A stretch of 47,974 nt of DNA from Clostridia bacterium (lineage in GTDB: Bacteria > Bacillota > Clostridia > Oscillospirales > CAG-272), in contig JAFWTH010000053.1 of assembly GCA_017518975.1 (NCBI GenBank), forward strand, positions 1 through 47,974, in the 5' to 3' direction. Shown in pieces: positions 16,801 to 24,707 of the stretch. The notes under the pieces were generated by a model. The model made no database searches and was not told the origin of the DNA. It worked only from the letters and a program-made list of their open reading frames with translations. Within the stretch, counting starts at the first letter, position 1. The number at the start of each line of letters is the position of its first letter. Made by a program: the position numbers and the translations under genes.

Positions 16801-18259
16801 ACCGAGAAGTCACGACTCCTTTGCTGTACGTTACCGCTCCTATTTCAATTATTTTGCAATTGATCGGAGATAACCCGGTCGTCTCGATATCAAATACGAC
16901 AAACTCGTCTCCAAAACTTACTTCTTCGCCATTAGTAGACGCTCTTAAAGTGTCGTCGACAAAATAGGCTTCAATTCCGTAAATAACCTTAAAATCCGGA
17001 TCATTCAGTTTTTCGGACGCGATCATGGCTGTCGGAAAACTCTGAAGATTTCCGTGATCGGTTATCGCAACGGCAGGATGTCCCCATTTGTGAGCCAGAT
17101 TCACGACTTCGTCTGCCGTAGGGGTTGCGTCCATGGCAGACATATTCGTATGCAGATGAAGCTCAACCCTTTTTTTCGGAGCGTTATCCTCACGTACGAC
17201 CTTCTTGATCTCCATTACGTCGGAATACTGAATATAGGTATCGTTATCGTATGAATCGACTTTAACATTTCCCTTTACGGCGTAAGCTTTTCCGACGGAA
17301 AAGACTCCGAGTATATCATCGGCATACTCAGTCTCAACCACGGTTTTAAGATACACAGAAGACGCTTTATCGGTGAGAGATACGGTAATTGAGACCTTAT
17401 CTTTCTTTTTCGTCTCTCGCGTCGATACTGCAAAAACCTCTGCGAGTGTTATTATACCTTTTGTGGGTTTGTTCAGGGTTGAAATCGGAGCGATATTATC
17501 AATTTCGAACGAAGATCCGAGACGAAGTACCGGATCTGAAACGTCAAACAACATTTTACCGCATCTGATCAAATTGCCTTCATATGTGATCTCTGAAGAG
17601 CCGTTGAACAGTGACGATACTTTTTTCAGATCCGGTCCGCTTTTTTCAACTGTTTCAGGAGTATTCTTTTCTTCTTCCGCTCTTGCAGCGTTTTCAATAA
17701 TTTTTATTCGTTGTTTTTCAATTTTTGCTGTTTGCCGTTCAAAAAATACGCGGTTTTTTTCAAAGGAATCAGCCGTTGGTTCTATCTTTACTTTCAGTTC
17801 AAGAGAGTATTCGTTTTTGATAATTGTTTCGACTGTTTTTGCAGTACCTGCAAGATCAAGGAACAGAACGCCGTTATCGTCGAACGGAATGTAAACTGTA
17901 AGGGTATTTCCTGTTAAAACAGAACTCATTTCCGAGAAAAAACCGTTTGTAACGGCTCCGAATCTTCCGGCTTCGCGAAAAATTCCGGGCATCTGATCCA
18001 CGGAGAATACATCGGGTGTATAGTGCGGAAGGATTCTCACAAGATTGAGTCCGTAAGTATTTTTAATTTTATCTTCAGATGAGTAAATTACGTCCTTGCT
18101 GAAGTATCGAGGCAGATCGCATCTTACCTCAACAATCTTACGGTCACGGTCAAACATCAGTTTTGTAACGTGTGAGGAATCAAACAAAAGAGATTCCTCT
18201 TCCGATGGAACGACTCTTTTGAATTTTTCTTTTAACGTGGATACATTATCTTCCGCCAT
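13859..18259 (-). CDS. polC: DNA polymerase III alpha subunit, PolC type
   Basis: A 1466-residue PolC, the replicative polymerase of low-GC Gram-positives with built-in proofreading. Order: N-terminal domain (about 1-220), OB fold (about 225-355), PHP domain starting VELHLHTNMSAMD (365 on), interrupted by a DEDD exonuclease (FVVFDIETTG, D457 and E459), then the rest of PHP, the polymerase core with PDIDLNFSG near residue 1000, a four-cysteine zinc module (CPKC and CPEC), and the C-terminal part ending in a helix-hairpin-helix region (LPGVGASAAENI). All are intact. The ATG at 18259 has GAGG upstream. It is the last gene of the pyrH operon and lies 13 bases after ispG. Confidence 0.98.
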   Translation of the reverse strand: MAEDNVSTLKEKFKRVVPSEEESLLFDSSHVTKLMFDRDRKIVEVRCDLPRYFSKDVIYSSEDKIKNTYGLNLVRILPHYTPDVFSVDQMPGIFREAGRFGAVTNGFFSEMSSVLTGNTLTVYIPFDDNGVLFLDLAGTAKTVETIIKNEYSLELKVKIEPTADSFEKNRVFFERQTAKIEKQRIKIIENAARAEEEKNTPETVEKSGPDLKKVSSLFNGSSEITYEGNLIRCGKMLFDVSDPVLRLGSSFEIDNIAPISTLNKPTKGIITLAEVFAVSTRETKKKDKVSITVSLTDKASSVYLKTVVETEYADDILGVFSVGKAYAVKGNVKVDSYDNDTYIQYSDVMEIKKVVREDNAPKKRVELHLHTNMSAMDATPTADEVVNLAHKWGHPAVAITDHGNLQSFPTAMIASEKLNDPDFKVIYGIEAYFVDDTLRASTNGEEVSFGDEFVVFDIETTGLSPINCKIIEIGAVTYSKGVVTSRFDEYVNPEVHIPEEITDLTGISDQTVKDAGTIDKVLPSFLEYCKGKMLVAHNASFDTGFIRASAERIGIVFDNPYLDTVALSHYLNPTLSNHKLDTLAKHYGLGDFNHHRASDDAEMLSMIFDRMVNRLNEEGIHDVAGMNYVMSEKADPLKLRTYHQIILVKNQTGLRNLYKLVSDSYLKYFRRYPRILKTELSEAREGLLIGSACEAGELFRAVLDNRTDDEIDEIASFYDYVEIQPISNNTFLIDEGRVKDEEELRNLNRRLCEIADRNGLPVVATCDVHYLEPEDEIFRRILLSGMKYSDADRPTKLFFRTTEEMLEEFSYLGDEKAKEIVIDNPRKIAGMIDNVRPIPKGKFDPHIEGAEEELTESCYSLAHELYGNPLPAIVSERLDKELKSIITNGFAVMYIIARKLVLNSESKGYEVGSRGSVGSSFVATMSGITLVNPLPPHYRCPKCKYSDFTNPTGAKSGFDLPPLNCPECGTPMVRDGHDIPFETFLGFKGDKVPDIDLNFSGDVQADAHKFTEVLFGEGHAFRAGTIGALADKTAYGFTVKYLEDRGIMVNRAEIDRLISGCVGVKRTTGQHPGGIIIVPGGHDVYEFCPIQHPADDADSSIITTHFEFKYLHDTILKLDILGHDIPTKYKRLEEYSGTNILDVPMCDPEVYRLFTSTSPIGVTPQQINSETGTLGLPEMGTRFIRGVLMESKPTCFADLLQISGLTHGTNVWIGNADELIRNGTCTIKDVIGCRDDIMLTLIHQYGIEKSTAFQIMESVRKGKGLSPEFESVMREHSVPDWYIDSCKKIKYMFPKAHAAAYVMDALRLGWYKIYYPTAFYSAYFTAAPDGFNGEIVAGGLPAVNNEISRITKLGKEASKKELDSLDALALVNECLQRGYKFLPVDFKKSDAHRFVPENGSIRMPFDSLPGVGASAAENIATARDSGEIFSIEDLKMKAGVTKAVLEVLEKNGVTSSLPKSDQVTMF

Positions 18260-18272
18260 TACGTTTCCTCTT

Positions 18273-19349
18273 TCACACTCCGACTAAGCGATTTGTTTCT
18301 TCGATAAGTTTTGTAACTATTTTATCTTCAGATATCTTTTCTATCGGTTTCCCGTTGATGAAAAACAGCCCATACCCGTCGCCTCCTGCTATTCCGAAAT
18401 CCGCTTCCCTTGCCTCTCCGGGGCCGTTAACGACACAACCCATTATAGCGACGGTTATTCTTTTACCGTGTGTCGATAAGTTTTCAGACGCGTTTTTATA
18501 CTCGGAAACGATCTTATTGATATCAATTCGTGTTCTTCCGCACGTCGGACAGGATATTACGTCGATCCCGCCACGGTCTGACAGTCCGAGTGAATCAAGA
18601 ATCTTATGACCGGCTTTGACTTCTTTTATCGGATCCGCGGTGAGTGAGACTCGAATCGTATCGCCTATTCCGCGTGACAGTAAAGAGCCAATACCAACGC
18701 TGTTTTTTAATATCCCATCAGATTCGTCGCCGGCTTCCGTAACACCTATATGAAGCGGGTAATCAGATAAAACCGCAGTTTTTTCAACTGCTTCAATCAT
18801 CGAAATCACTGATGAGGACTTAATTGAAAGAACAATGTTGCAGAATCCGAAATTTTCGAGTATTTCCGCCTCATTGAGAGCCGATTCCGCAAGAGCGTCG
18901 GGTGTGGGTCCTCCGTATTTATCTATAAGTTTCTTCTCAAGGGAACCGGAATTGACTCCGATCCTTATAGGTATGCCGGAATAGGAACACGCTTCGACGA
19001 CTTCTTTTATTTTCCAGGATTCACCGATATTTCCCGGATTAATCCTTATCTTATCCGCACCGTTTTTTACCGAAGCAAGAGCAAGTTTATAATCAAAATG
19101 GATATCGGCAACAAGCGGAGTTCGTATGCCCTGATCGCGAGCTGATTTAAAAAGACCTGACGCCTGTTCGTCGGGAACCGCAATTCTGATTATATCACAC
19201 CCCGCTTCGTCAAGTTTTTTGATTTGTGCTAATACGCCATCGGTATTCCGGGAGTCAACGTTTACCATCGATTGGACAGAAACGGGTGAATTGGACCCGA
19301 TTGTCGTATGTCCAACGCTGATTTGTCTTGTTTTTCTTCTTTCAATCAT
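18273..19349 (-). CDS. ispG: 4-hydroxy-3-methylbut-2-enyl diphosphate synthase (IspG/GcpE)
   Basis: A 358-residue IspG, the iron-sulfur enzyme that reduces MEcPP to HMBPP in the MEP isoprenoid pathway. The TIM-barrel half starts with RRKTRQISVG and includes ADIHFDYKLAL and KIRINPGNIG; the C-terminal reductase half has the cluster cysteines in SCPTCGRTRIDI and GCVVNGPGEA. Length is normal for Firmicutes. It lies between rseP and polC with gaps of 10 and 13 bases, together with dxr of the same pathway. Confidence 0.97.
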   Translation of the reverse strand: MIERRKTRQISVGHTTIGSNSPVSVQSMVNVDSRNTDGVLAQIKKLDEAGCDIIRIAVPDEQASGLFKSARDQGIRTPLVADIHFDYKLALASVKNGADKIRINPGNIGESWKIKEVVEACSYSGIPIRIGVNSGSLEKKLIDKYGGPTPDALAESALNEAEILENFGFCNIVLSIKSSSVISMIEAVEKTAVLSDYPLHIGVTEAGDESDGILKNSVGIGSLLSRGIGDTIRVSLTADPIKEVKAGHKILDSLGLSDRGGIDVISCPTCGRTRIDINKIVSEYKNASENLSTHGKRITVAIMGCVVNGPGEAREADFGIAGGDGYGLFFINGKPIEKISEDKIVTKLIEETNRLVGV

Positions 19350-19359
19350 TTATTAAACC

Positions 19360-20403
19360 TCACGTAAACAATCCGAAAAGATCCTTACAAGTAACTACCA
19401 CCATTAAGATCAGAAGTAAAGCAAGTCCGGCCATGTGGATATATCCTTCCACTTTTCTCGGGATCGGTTTTCTCCTGACAGCTTCTATCAGAAGAAACAA
19501 TAACCTTCCCCCATCGAGTGCCGGGAGCGGAAACAGGTTAACGACTCCGAGATTGACAGAAATGAAGGCGGTAAGATAAAGAAACGTATCCGCCCCGTTC
19601 TTTGCAGCGTCACCTAACGCTTTCGTAACACCGACAGGACCTGAAACGCTTTTGATGCTATATCTTCCTCTTAGAAGATCATAGAATTGTTCCCATATCA
19701 TTTTGATCGACGAGACGGAACGGTGAAAAGCGTGTTTTATCACGTTTCCGACAGTTTTAGGAACTTCCTTAACGTAGAAATCAGGTTGTCCGAAAACGTT
19801 TCCCTCTTCGGAGTCAGTAGGAAAACTGTAATCAACAATAGTAACTTCCTTACCGTTCCTTCTTACGATTATATCGCATGGTTCATTACCGCGTCTCATT
19901 ATCTGATAAACGAGATCGTTTGCCGTATACACTTTTGCCCCGCCAACGGAAAGTATAACATCTCCTGCTTGAAGACCGTCTTCGGAAGAAGAGTACGGCG
20001 GCGGGTTTTCATCTTTCATTGAATGGATCTCTGTTCCGTAAAGTTTCCCCGACGATGCAATGAGTATCGTCATAACAATGATTCCGGCAATAATATTAAT
20101 GAGTGCTCCGGAAGAAGTGATGATAATCCGTTTCCACACGGGCTTGTTACAGAACGCGTTGGGATCGAACGAATCTTCGTCTTCTCCTGCCATTGAAACG
20201 TAACCGCCTACGGGCAGTGCTCTCAAAGAATATGCGATACCGGTCTTTTTTGATTTTTTTGAAATGATCTTAGGACCCATACCAATCGAGAATTCGTTGA
20301 TAGTAACGCGGAAAAGACGGGCAAATAAATAATGCCCGCCTTCATGTATTACAACAAGAAGCCCAAATATCAGAATTGCTGCAAGGATATAGACAACCGT
20401 CAT
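19360..20403 (-). CDS. rseP: RseP-type site-2 zinc metalloprotease
   Basis: A 347-residue intramembrane protease (RasP/RseP family) that cuts transmembrane anchors such as anti-sigma factors. The zinc motif HEGGH (H20, E21, H24) is in the first membrane segment, the third ligand is in FPLPALDGGR near residue 305, and a single PDZ domain (about 130-215) lies between, starting around DGLQAGDVILSVGG. Three to four membrane segments are present. A GGAGG SD precedes the ATG. It is encoded next to dxr and cdsA in many bacteria. Confidence 0.95.
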   Translation of the reverse strand: MTVVYILAAILIFGLLVVIHEGGHYLFARLFRVTINEFSIGMGPKIISKKSKKTGIAYSLRALPVGGYVSMAGEDEDSFDPNAFCNKPVWKRIIITSSGALINIIAGIIVMTILIASSGKLYGTEIHSMKDENPPPYSSSEDGLQAGDVILSVGGAKVYTANDLVYQIMRRGNEPCDIIVRRNGKEVTIVDYSFPTDSEEGNVFGQPDFYVKEVPKTVGNVIKHAFHRSVSSIKMIWEQFYDLLRGRYSIKSVSGPVGVTKALGDAAKNGADTFLYLTAFISVNLGVVNLFPLPALDGGRLLFLLIEAVRRKPIPRKVEGYIHMAGLALLLILMVVVTCKDLFGLFT

Positions 20404-20418
20404 TTTATCCTCCGGAAA

Positions 20419-21591
20419 TTATATATTTCTGATAATACTTTTTGCAATCTTATCCGCATCATCAACAGCTGAAAAAACGTTAGTGATCGAAACAGATTTT
20501 TCATATGAAACTTTATCGAGTGTTTTTTCTACTACGAGCGGTATTTTTTCAAATGGGAGAACACCGTCAAGGAATGAAGATACAGCAGCTTCATCTGCCG
20601 AAATGAGTACTGCAGGTGCGACTCCCCCGCAGCGGATCGCATATCTTGCAATTCCAAGAAGAGGAAAAACCTCTTCATCGGGTTTATCAAAAGTCAGTTT
20701 GGAAATTGAAGTAAAATCAAGAGCTGATACGGGACTTTCTACTCTGTTTGGAAAAGTCAGAGCAAAAAGGATCGGAGCTCTCATATCGGGTGAACCGAGC
20801 TGCGCTATGACCGTGCTATCAATATATTCCACCATAGAATGGATTATACTCTGTCTGTGAACGACAACTTGTACAGAGCTTTCTGAAACGCCGAAAAGTC
20901 TGACAGCTTCAATTATTTCAAACCCTTTATTCATCATCGTCGAACAATCGACTGTGATTTTCGGTCCCATCTTCCAAGTCGGATGCGCAAGTGCCATTGC
21001 GGGTGTTACGTTTTTCAGCATTTCCGCTGTGTAACCGAAAAACGGTCCGCCGGAAGCGGTAAGAATCAGTTTTTTTATTTCCGTTCTTTCGCCTTTGTTG
21101 GACAACAGACATTGAAAGATAGCGCTGTGTTCGCTGTCTACGGGAATCAGCACGCCTCCGGTCCTTTTCAGATTATTCTGAATTATGTCCCCGAGCGTTA
21201 TGATTGACTCTTTGTTTGCAATGGCGAGTCGTACTCCTTTTTCGGAAGCCTTAATCGCGGAAGAGATGCCCGACAGACCGGAGACCGCGTGAATAATAAC
21301 GTCGACGCTAATAGATTCTATACATTTGAGATGAGCCTCTTCTCCGAGAAACAGTTCAGTTTTACCGTTTTCGGGAAAAATGAAATCACTGCCTTTTTTT
21401 TCGTCTGTGAGACATACGGCTTCCGGATGAAATTCGTTCGCTTGACGTGAAAGAAGCGATGCGTTCGATTTTGCAGACAGAAAAACAACTCTGCAACCAA
21501 GTTTACGAATTACGTCAAGTGCTTGCGTACCGACGGATCCCGTAGAGCCCAGTACTGCGACTCTTAGTTCGCTGTAATCGCTTTTTTTCAT
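20419..21591 (-). CDS. dxr: 1-deoxy-D-xylulose 5-phosphate reductoisomerase
   Basis: A 390-residue Dxr, which converts DXP to MEP using NADPH, the committed MEP pathway step. The N-terminal nucleotide-binding motif is LGSTGSVGTQALDVI (about 15-29). The metal and substrate residues are in PVDSEHSAIFQCL, LTASGGPF and HPTWKMGPKITVDCSTMMNK (about 207-226), all intact. The ATG overlaps the cdsA stop (ATGA), so translation is coupled. Confidence 0.97.
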   Translation of the reverse strand: MKKSDYSELRVAVLGSTGSVGTQALDVIRKLGCRVVFLSAKSNASLLSRQANEFHPEAVCLTDEKKGSDFIFPENGKTELFLGEEAHLKCIESISVDVIIHAVSGLSGISSAIKASEKGVRLAIANKESIITLGDIIQNNLKRTGGVLIPVDSEHSAIFQCLLSNKGERTEIKKLILTASGGPFFGYTAEMLKNVTPAMALAHPTWKMGPKITVDCSTMMNKGFEIIEAVRLFGVSESSVQVVVHRQSIIHSMVEYIDSTVIAQLGSPDMRAPILFALTFPNRVESPVSALDFTSISKLTFDKPDEEVFPLLGIARYAIRCGGVAPAVLISADEAAVSSFLDGVLPFEKIPLVVEKTLDKVSYEKSVSITNVFSAVDDADKIAKSIIRNI

Positions 21592-22436
21592 TTGAATACT
21601 CCGAAATGGGACAGAACTATAGTTGAAATCAGCAGGATCGGAGCGACGGGAAATACACTGTCAAATCTGTCCATTACTCCGCCGTGTCCGGGGAATATTT
21701 TCCCAAAGTCCTTAACGTTGAAATGCCTCTTGATCAATGATGCGGAAAGGTCGCCGATCTGAGATATCACTGATATTACAACACCTATAACGAACAATGC
21801 CAAATAAGACGGGGTAAACTTGGTATGGATAGCGTGAACGAGAATGATTCCGTAGATCACGCAAGAGACCCCGGTGAATACGATTCCTCCGATACATCCC
21901 TCGACGGTTTTTTTGGGGCTGACGTCCTCAATGAGTTTATGTTTTCCGAAAAACGAGCCGATGAAATACGCAAAAGTATCGCTTATCCAAGGTGCAATAA
22001 ACGTAAGAAGATAGATGTATTTACCGAATTTAACGTCTCTCAGGAAAATGATGCACGTAAAAGACGTTACTGTATAAAAAATACAAAGAAAAGTCATCGC
22101 CGATCGGTCAACCGGATACTTTCCGTGAGAAAAAACTGAAAACGTCAGATTGATGATCAAATAAAAGAAGAATGCAAACAGATATAGTTGAGTGAATCTT
22201 CCGCTTCCGAATTCAAAAATCGACGACATTCTTGCAAGGAGCGGAGATGCGAACGCAAAGGCTGAAGATAAAACTATAAGCACGGGATTCTTGGTTCCGT
22301 CACATTTGAGTATTTCAAACGAAGCTTTGAGAGAAAGGAGCGCAATAAGTATCGGAAACGCCCACGTGTCGGAAAAAATGAGTATCGGAATGAAGAGTGA
22401 TATCATAACCACTCCGGTTATTATTCTTGTTTTCAT
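21588..22436 (-). CDS. cdsA: Phosphatidate cytidylyltransferase
   Basis: A 282-residue membrane enzyme that makes CDP-diacylglycerol from phosphatidate and CTP for phospholipid synthesis. About seven or eight membrane segments. The CDP-DAG synthase signature is complete: SLIKRHFNVKDFGKIFPG followed by HGGVMDRFDS (about 231-258), with SPKKTVEGCIGG upstream. The ATG is preceded by GGAGG. The gene lies 12 bases after uppS and overlaps dxr by four bases. Confidence 0.96.
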   Translation of the reverse strand: MKTRIITGVVMISLFIPILIFSDTWAFPILIALLSLKASFEILKCDGTKNPVLIVLSSAFAFASPLLARMSSIFEFGSGRFTQLYLFAFFFYLIINLTFSVFSHGKYPVDRSAMTFLCIFYTVTSFTCIIFLRDVKFGKYIYLLTFIAPWISDTFAYFIGSFFGKHKLIEDVSPKKTVEGCIGGIVFTGVSCVIYGIILVHAIHTKFTPSYLALFVIGVVISVISQIGDLSASLIKRHFNVKDFGKIFPGHGGVMDRFDSVFPVAPILLISTIVLSHFGVFK

Positions 22437-22448
22437 TTTTTCCTCCGA

Positions 22449-23171
22449 TCAGACGCCGCCGAAGCGTCTTTTCCTTTTTGAAAATTCAATAACCGCTGAA
22501 TCTACGTCCTGCGGTTTGAACTCCGGCCACATTTTTTCTGAAAAATACAGCTCGGAATATGCGGATTGCCACATCAGAAAGTTTGAAATGCGATACTCCG
22601 CTCCGGTACGTATGATAAGATCGGGATCCGGACAATCACATGTGTAAACGTTTGACGAAATGATCTTTTCCGATATTTCGGTACATCCGGCGGAAATGGC
22701 TTTGTTAACTGCATGGACGATCTCGTCTCTTCCTCCGTAATTGAAAGCAATATTCAGTCTGAAAGAACGCCCTGCGGTTAGTTTTTCAAGTGAAGTCAGT
22801 CTTTCTGCTATACGCGGATCGACGTTTTCTCTGTCGCCGATGAAGAGAAATTCGATCTCGTCTTCAAGAGATGCTTCGTCTATATACTGATCAAGCAGTT
22901 TCATTATTGCGGAGACTTCTCTCTGCGGTCTCTTCCAATTTTCAGTTGAGAAAGCGTAGACCGTAACGTATCTGACGCCGATGTTCTTTGAGTATCGAAC
23001 GATCTCCTTGAAATTCTTCGCACCTGCACTGTGCCCGAGTTCTCTGGGAAGAGAACGTGAAGTTGCCCATCGTCCGTTTCCGTCCATTATATACGCTATG
23101 TGACGAAGTCCGGAAGATCTGACAATTTCAGGGATATCTTCGTTTAATACTCTTTTCTTTTTTTTGAACAT
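22449..23171 (-). CDS. uppS: Isoprenyl transferase (undecaprenyl diphosphate synthase)
   Basis: A 240-residue cis-prenyltransferase that builds the undecaprenyl carrier used in wall synthesis. The catalytic loop IMDGNGRWA, FSTENWKRP, NYGGRDEI and the C-terminal DLIIRTGAEYRISNFLMWQ (split about 192-210) are family hallmarks. Two starts are possible. ATG 23171 gives MFKKKKRV, matching typical homologs, but its SD region is inside a hairpin. ATG 23219 has GGAG only four bases away and would add 16 residues (MTRELPRGKD...) encoded by that hairpin. I prefer 23171. Confidence 0.93.
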   Translation of the reverse strand: MFKKKKRVLNEDIPEIVRSSGLRHIAYIMDGNGRWATSRSLPRELGHSAGAKNFKEIVRYSKNIGVRYVTVYAFSTENWKRPQREVSAIMKLLDQYIDEASLEDEIEFLFIGDRENVDPRIAERLTSLEKLTAGRSFRLNIAFNYGGRDEIVHAVNKAISAGCTEISEKIISSNVYTCDCPDPDLIIRTGAEYRISNFLMWQSAYSELYFSEKMWPEFKPQDVDSAVIEFSKRKRRFGGV

Positions 23172-23181
23172 AACAAAAGGG

Positions 23182-23217
23182 GACCCGGGATCTTTCCCTC
23201 GGGGCAGTTCCCGGGTC
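23182..23217 (-). other. GC-rich hairpin between frr and uppS
   Basis: GACCCGGGA and TCCCGGGTC form a perfect 9-bp stem with an 18-base loop, followed on the minus strand by CCCTTTTG. It resembles a weak terminator or attenuator between the ribosome recycling factor gene and uppS. The possible upstream uppS start codon (23219) overlaps its first arm. Confidence 0.7.
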
Positions 23218-23241
23218 ATATTTCTCCAAAAAAATATAAAG

Positions 23242-23796
23242 TTAAATCGACATAATATCCTGATCTTTAGCAGCGGTTATCTTGTCGATCTCTTTAATGT
23301 ACTTATCGGTAAGATCCTGCATGGATTTTTCCGATTCCTTGAGTTCGTCCTCGGTCATTTCACTCTGCTTTTTGAGGTTTTTGGCTTTATCAATTCCGTC
23401 TCTTCTGATATTACGGATGTTTACTTTTGCATCTTCTCCCATTTTTGCTACTTGCTTTGAAAGCTCGCGCCTTCTCTCTTCGGTAAGAGGAGGAAAAGAT
23501 AAGCGCAGCATTTTTCCGTCATTCTGAGGCGTTATACCGACGTTGGAAGCAAGTATTGCCCTTTCGATATTCTTTGTCATTGATGCGTCCCATGGTGAAA
23601 TGACGAGAGTTTTGGGATCCGGGACTTTAATCTCCGCAACCTGGTTTATAGGTGTCTCAACACCGTAATAGTCAACTGTAACTCCGGAAAGGACAGCTGC
23701 GTTTGCGCGACCGACACGAATCGTTTCAAGAGACGATTCATACAGTTCGCAGGATTTCTTCATTTTTCTTTCAAAATCAGACGTATCAAGTTTCAT
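23242..23796 (-). CDS. frr: Ribosome recycling factor
   Basis: A 184-residue RRF, which with EF-G splits post-termination ribosomes. The long three-helix bundle with an inserted beta domain is recognisable by the segments LETIRVGRANAAVLSGVTVD (about 20-39), INQVAEIKVPDPKTL and VRIxxxx-like NVRNIRRDGIDKAK-type KVNIRNIRRD. Length is normal. The ATG is preceded by AGGAG and lies 20 bases after pyrH, the usual order pyrH-frr. Confidence 0.97.
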   Translation of the reverse strand: MKLDTSDFERKMKKSCELYESSLETIRVGRANAAVLSGVTVDYYGVETPINQVAEIKVPDPKTLVISPWDASMTKNIERAILASNVGITPQNDGKMLRLSFPPLTEERRRELSKQVAKMGEDAKVNIRNIRRDGIDKAKNLKKQSEMTEDELKESEKSMQDLTDKYIKEIDKITAAKDQDIMSI

Positions 23797-23816
23797 AGCG
23801 CACTCCTATGTATGTT

Positions 23817-24566
23817 TTAATATAATTCGGATTTTATGTGTTCCGCAGTAATAAGAGTTCCTTCGGCAAGTCCGCAAACAGCATGTTTTACGGCATCTTT
23901 TTCTTTCAGTGAAAAAACTAGGGTGTCTATCTTATTATCCTGTGCGATTGCGGAAGCAGAAGCGTCGGTCGCGCGGAGTTCTCTTTCAAGACATTCCTTA
24001 TAAGAGATCACACGGAATCGCTTCGCATCTTTGTTTACGTTAGGATCGGCCGTATAAACTCCGTCGATGTTCTTTGCCATAAGAATGATTTCCGCTCCGA
24101 TCTCGAGGGCTTTGATAACCCCGGCGGTATCGGTTGAAATAAACGGTACCCCGGCTCCGCACCCGAAAATAACGGGTCTTTTGGCCCTCAGATATTCTTT
24201 TGCTTTTTCATGGGAGAAAACCTCGGTGAAACCATTCATAGCGACCGTAGTCATAACGATCGCTTCGCACCCTTTTTTTTGAATCGCATCCTGCAAACGG
24301 AGACAATTGATCGTCGTAGCGAGCATTCCCATGTGATCCGCTTTTGCGTGATCGAGATTTTTGCCCATTCTTCCTCGCCAGATATTTCCCGCTCCGATCA
24401 TTATACCGATTTCAGCACCGAGTGATGCGCACTCACATATATCTCCGGCTATGTCGTCAATGACTGAATCGTCAAAAATCTCTTTTACTGAACCGTCGTC
24501 CCCTTTTAATGCAAGCGCTTCACCTGATAGTTTCAAAAAGACGCGTTTATATTTTATTTCATTCAA
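23817..24566 (-). CDS. pyrH: UMP kinase
   Basis: A 249-residue bacterial UMP kinase of the amino acid kinase fold, making UDP for nucleic acids and cell wall precursors. Motifs: FLKLSGEAL at the N-terminus, IGAGNIWRGRMG for phosphate binding, DHMGMLAT, and the C-terminal NKIDTLVF. The frame is open to 24701, but the promoter lies in that extra part; the TTG at 24566 has AAAGGAGG nine bases upstream and gives LNEIKYKRVFLKLSGEAL, so it is the start. It is the first gene of the operon that runs to polC. Confidence 0.96.
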   Translation of the reverse strand: MNEIKYKRVFLKLSGEALALKGDDGSVKEIFDDSVIDDIAGDICECASLGAEIGIMIGAGNIWRGRMGKNLDHAKADHMGMLATTINCLRLQDAIQKKGCEAIVMTTVAMNGFTEVFSHEKAKEYLRAKRPVIFGCGAGVPFISTDTAGVIKALEIGAEIILMAKNIDGVYTADPNVNKDAKRFRVISYKECLERELRATDASASAIAQDNKIDTLVFSLKEKDAVKHAVCGLAEGTLITAEHIKSELY

Positions 24567-24593
24567 TTTAATACGCCTCCTTTGCCATCTTAT

Positions 24594-24622
24594 ATTGTAC
24601 ATTAAAAATCTATTTTTGTAAA
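24594..24622 (-). promoter_or_regulatory. Promoter of the pyrH-polC operon
   Basis: -35 TTTACA (24622-24617), 17-base spacer, -10 TACAAT (24599-24594). It lies between the rpsB-tsf terminator and the pyrH SD and would give a 5' UTR of about 20 bases. It also shows that the longer pyrH reading frame is not translated. Confidence 0.75.
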
Positions 24623-24651
24623 TAGAAACAAGTATATTGAAAAAATAAAGT

Positions 24652-24688
24652 GAAAATATAGAAACGCCCGGGGATTGTTCCCCGGGCG
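24652..24688 (-). terminator. Terminator after tsf
   Basis: CGCCCGGGG and CCCCGGGCG form a perfect 9-bp stem with a six-base loop, followed on the minus strand by TTTCTATATTTT. It ends the rpsB-tsf unit. Confidence 0.9.
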
Positions 24689-24707
24689 AATGGTAAAGCA
24701 ATTCGGA

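Noticed and set aside
24567..24701. N-terminal extension of pyrH (MLYHSPGEQ...)
   Set aside because: The region contains the tsf terminator and the pyrH promoter; the TTG at 24566 has a strong SD and the family start.
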